A DNA stretch of 34,931 bases from an uncultured bacterium (GTDB lineage Bacteria; Verrucomicrobiota; Kiritimatiellia; CAIKKV01; CALHGX01). Both the position numbers and the translations under genes were made by a program. The DNA is taken from NCBI GenBank assembly GCA_938031185.1, contig CALHGX010000033.1:1-34931 (forward strand), given 5' to 3'. The notes below the pieces were generated by a model, which saw nothing but the letters and a program-made list of their open reading frames with translations, did no database searches and was not told the origin of the DNA. Positions 33,470 to 34,931 of the stretch are shown one piece after another (the stretch's first letter is position 1; each line of letters opens with the position of its first letter).

Positions 33470-34510
33470 TCATTTCTCTCTCGGCAAACTCCAGCGGCCA
33501 ATGAGATACCCACACCCGCCGACCACCGCAGCGCCCACCAGCCCTATGAGGCCCCAACGCCAAACCTGGCCTCCTGAATGAGGGGCCGCTTCTTTTCCGG
33601 CCGCAGGTGGTATGGGTACCGTCACGATATTCGTTGCGGGAGGAGGTGCTGGCGGCGGACGCAGTGGCAATCGCTCCAAGTGTGTCAGCAAAAGTTCGCG
33701 CGCGATGCGGTCGCGCTCCAGCCGCTGTGCGCTTCCCATGACCACCGCAATCACCCGGCCGTTCGCATTGGTCGCTGTGGCGGCCACCGAATACCCGCCG
33801 GCTCGGAACCAGCCCGTTTTCAATCCATCGCAATTCGGCAGCAGCCGCAGAAGGGCATTATGGTTGCGCATAGCCACCTGGCCGTTTCGAAAGCCCCGTT
33901 CCTTGGTGGATGTATAGGCCAGCAGGGCCGGATGCCTCACCATCTCGCACGCGAGTCGAGCCATGTCCCGCGCCGTGCTTATGTCTGGCTCCCGCCCCGT
34001 TATCGGCAGGCCGCTCGCGGAAGTGAAGCGCGTAGCCGTCATGCCCAACTCGCTCGCTCGTTGGTTCATGCGCTCGACAAAGGCCGCCTCACTGCCGCTG
34101 AGGTGCTCCGCAAGAGCAACGGCCGCGTCATTCGCCGATTGCACCATCAGCGCATACAACAGCTCCTCAACGGGGAACTGTTCCTTTTCCTTCAGCCACA
34201 CCTGACTGCCGCCCATTCGCGAGGCATTCGCGCTGGTGGTGACCATTTCGTCTTTCTTCAGCAAGCCGGCATCAATTCGTTCCTGCACCAACAGAAGGGT
34301 CATCAATTTGGCCATGCTAGCCGGATACGCCCGCTCGTCCGCGCGGTTCTCCAAAAGAACTTCGCCTGACTCCGCATTGACCACAATGGCCCCAATATAC
34401 GGGTCCCTTGCAATGGCCCGCACCTGCGCTTCCGACGCACCGATAAAAATGGTGTTCGCCGCTGCAATCCAAGCCATAATCCGCCACGTCTTCCCTCGAA
34501 TGGTCGCCAT
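33470..34510 (-). CDS. dacA: D-alanyl-D-alanine carboxypeptidase (DacA/PBP5-like)
   Basis: A 346-residue serine peptidase of the S11 family that trims the terminal D-Ala of peptidoglycan pentapeptides. Catalytic motifs are SMAK (65-68), SAN (125-127) and KTG (231-233). A signal segment covers residues about 8-28. Instead of the usual PBP5 C-terminal beta domain and amphipathic anchor, it has a Pro-rich linker (RPPPAPPPAT) and a transmembrane helix (318-338), ending in the basic tail RWSLPREK. Start 34510 has AAGGAG 5 bases upstream; the frame upstream of it to 34645 is not signal-like. Confidence 0.9.
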   Translation of the reverse strand: MATIRGKTWRIMAWIAAANTIFIGASEAQVRAIARDPYIGAIVVNAESGEVLLENRADERAYPASMAKLMTLLLVQERIDAGLLKKDEMVTTSANASRMGGSQVWLKEKEQFPVEELLYALMVQSANDAAVALAEHLSGSEAAFVERMNQRASELGMTATRFTSASGLPITGREPDISTARDMARLACEMVRHPALLAYTSTKERGFRNGQVAMRNHNALLRLLPNCDGLKTGWFRAGGYSVAATATNANGRVIAVVMGSAQRLERDRIARELLLTHLERLPLRPPPAPPPATNIVTVPIPPAAGKEAAPHSGGQVWRWGLIGLVGAAVVGGCGYLIGRWSLPREK

Positions 34511-34790
34511 GTTGCTCCTTATGTGCGCCCGGCCCTTCCGAATCGGAAAGCAGTTGCATACCATCACTCGCAACGAAAGAAAAGCCGGCATCGCGGGATG
34601 GAGCAAACAGACCCGCCGGATGCGGTAGCCGGTTAAGGACATCACCGCCCCCCCCGGGGGTTGCGCTCGAGGCTCACACTCAAACTAAGCCTTGTTAGGG
34701 ATGGACAGGTAGATCGTGACCCCTGTTGGGGTGGTAGTTGGGAATATACTGGCGCAGGACTTGTCCGAGGTCAAGGGGCTGCCAGGAAGC
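34511..34790. other. Region between dacA and the right IS3 end
   Basis: 280 bp. I find no secure promoter for dacA. A C8-G5 run lies at 34648-34660 and an inverted repeat GTTGC/GCAAC near 34600. A 46-codon frame at 34695-34835 on the minus strand overlaps the IS end (see findings). Confidence 0.4.
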
Positions 34791-34931
34791 GATCTTACCC
34801 CGATATTTCGGACAAATGGAGCGAAGCGTTTCCATGGGATTTATGCAGCGAGCTTCAGTTCATAGTCAAGCGGCGACAGGTCGCCGGTGGCGCTGTGAAT
34901 GCGGCGCCGGTTATAGAACGTCTCGATGTAG
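34791..34931 (-). mobile_element. IS3-family insertion sequence, 3' end (truncated by window edge)
   Basis: The segment contains the end of OrfB and, outside it, a terminal repeat at 34791-34814 whose outer part runs GATCTT, ACCCCG, ATATTTC, GGACA. It resembles the IS2 end and the left-edge repeat at 117-133. The element reads on the minus strand, the same orientation as the fragment at position 1. Confidence 0.6.
34841..34931 (-). CDS. IS3-family transposase OrfB, C-terminal 29 residues (partial)
   Basis: The minus strand reads YIETFYNRRRIHSATGDLSP, ending ...LKLAA and a TAA stop (34841-34843). This is the classic end of the IS3 OrfB DDE integrase domain (FYNRRRxHSAxGxLSP), downstream of the catalytic Glu. 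The rest is cut by the window edge. It confirms an IS3 element entering from the right. Confidence 0.8.
   Translation of the reverse strand, partial: YIETFYNRRRIHSATGDLSPLDYELKLAA

Noticed and set aside
1-34931. tRNA, rRNA or CRISPR array
   Set aside because: Gaps between genes are short, none shows a cloverleaf-like or regularly spaced repeat pattern, and no rRNA-like sequence was seen by eye. A tRNA scan was not possible here.

Overview
The window is about 35 kb of GC-rich bacterial chromosome, gene dense and mostly single-strand over long runs. The best guess for the organism is a Gram-negative member of the Verrucomicrobiota/Kiritimatiellota (PVC) group. Support comes from a lone prepilin of the type IV style common there, a huge secreted beta-sandwich/fibronectin-like protein ending in an FFRLEV-type tail, an ExbB/ExbD/TonB set, and multi-CxxC secreted proteins. 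This placement is inference from style of proteins, not from a marker-gene tree; the translatable markers for a test are rpsA, tyrS, uvrA and rlmN.

Layout. Positions 1-139 and 34791-34931 are the two opposite ends of IS3-family elements, both reading on the minus strand. The left one holds the first 20 residues of OrfA and the right one the last 29 residues of OrfB. Next come a small ferredoxin (minus), a promoter and a type IV prepilin (plus), an RRM RNA-binding protein and a secreted protein with about 14 DnaJ-like CxxCxGxG units (both minus). From 2949 to 11081 ten genes on the plus strand form a Tad/Flp-type pilus locus: two Flp-size pilins, TadE, a TadG-like protein, a second TadE-like protein, an unknown secreted protein, CpaB, a TadA/CpaF ATPase carrying an N-terminal FHA-like domain, TadB and TadC. 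No secretin, TadZ or prepilin peptidase is present in the window, so those parts must be encoded elsewhere or be missing.

From 28617 down to 11088 everything is on the minus strand in a long directon: rpsA, a terminator, tyrS, uvrA, a TPR protein, exbB, exbD, a TonB-like gene, hisD, hisC, hisB, rlmN, rsmB and an MFS transporter. Many junctions overlap by 4 nt or lie 1-40 nt apart, so much of it is probably co-transcribed. It mixes translation (S1, TyrRS, rRNA methylation), excision repair, a proton-motive-force energiser module and three histidine biosynthesis steps.

Upstream of rpsA, also on the minus strand, a D-Ala-D-Ala carboxypeptidase gene (33470-34510) is followed by a roughly 1520-residue secreted multidomain protein whose frame is broken twice by single-base indels (near 33111 and at 31618-31622). 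The second break coincides with the edge of a roughly 700 bp patch of very different codon usage.

The items most worth a second look are the Tad locus with its FHA-fused ATPase and five consecutive pseudopilins, the ExbD homologue in which the proton-carrying Asp is Asn, the J-domain-less CxxC-repeat protein, the codon-usage patch at a frameshift, and the structured rpsA-tyrS intergenic leader.
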